Source of the DNA: an uncultured Bacteroidia bacterium
GTDB lineage: Bacteria > Bacteroidota > Bacteroidia > Bacteroidales > ML635J-15
Length of the DNA: 64,000 nucleotides
Direction: 5' to 3'
Assembly (NCBI GenBank): GCA_902776565.1
Contig: CACYQN010000017.1
Coordinates: 25,125 to 89,124, forward strand
Shown: positions 63,061-64,000 of the stretch, one piece after another
How the letters are laid out: every line of letters begins with the position of its first letter
Numbering within the stretch: the stretch's first letter is position 1
Translations under genes and position numbers: made by a program
Notes under the pieces: generated by a model
Database searches by the model: none
The model's input: only the letters and a program-made list of their open reading frames with translations
Told to the model about the DNA's origin: nothing

Positions 63061-63086
63061 AAGGGTGTACTCGAGAGTACACCCTT
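63061..63086. terminator. Stem-loop downstream of intact nifJ
   Basis: A perfect 11-bp stem AAGGGTGTACT/AGTACACCCTT with loop CGAG. The minus-strand side is followed by TCTTAAATT, so the U-tract is weak. It is unrelated to the terminator found after the displaced nifJ end. Confidence 0.6.
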
Positions 63087-63111
63087 ATCAATTCAGTTGA
63101 ATATTCAATTC

Positions 63112-64000
<889 letters not shown>

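Overview
The window is about 42% GC and comes from an anaerobic member of the Bacteroidetes, most likely order Bacteroidales. Supporting signs are the phylum-type promoters (TTTG, about 19 bases, TAnnTTTG), two type IX secretion cargo proteins, a PorV/PorQ-like barrel, Wzi/RemB-like barrels, the LptD, LptE and MCE envelope genes, and anaerobe enzymes (pyruvate:ferredoxin oxidoreductase, flavodiiron protein with rubredoxin, and a regulator of the [FeFe]-hydrogenase-associated type). I saw no rRNA, tRNA, integrase, transposase or CRISPR array.

Layout. 1-4.1 kb: partial hydrogenase-type regulator, MFS transporter, flavodiiron protein plus rubredoxin. 4.3-11.4 kb: a lower-GC accessory stretch with a frameshifted DUF2971 gene, an exported FISUMP/MORN-repeat pair, a candidate structured small RNA and an AAA/DUF4143-type ATPase behind an array of four operator-like repeats. 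11.7-29.3 kb: mostly core genes (metG, a relA/spoT - SirB1-like - trkA operon, a subtilase, trmH, HU, gyrA, a TPR protein) plus a DUF4062 ATPase regulator. 29.6-52.7 kb: envelope and secretion genes (lptD, amidase, MCE protein, two Wzi-like barrels, apbE, a type IX cargo protein, an exported flavodoxin, purE with two outer-membrane proteins, and the operon sigma-54 activator - lptE - TPR - secG).

52.8-63.1 kb is a defence-like genomic island between two copies of the 3' end of nifJ. The intact nifJ enters from the right edge. A diverged copy of its last 25 codons, with its own terminator, lies at 52871-52948, and a second copy of that terminator lies at 60541-60570. The island holds remnants of a YgjP-like metallopeptidase and of a RhuM-like gene, a WbuC cupin, a compact five-gene operon of unknown function that includes a phospholipase-D-like protein (53760-58812), a frameshifted PD-(D/E)XK nuclease gene, an AbiH-type abortive infection gene and a small minus-strand cassette with a possible nuclease. 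The five-gene operon is the best candidate for an undescribed system.

The genome is also rich in short palindromes. They form intergenic clusters at 2.4, 23.9, 29.5 and 35.1 kb. Most strikingly, they occur in frame inside a 129-bp coding repeat of the TPR gene at 49.8-50.7 kb, where both arms of one hairpin have changed together.
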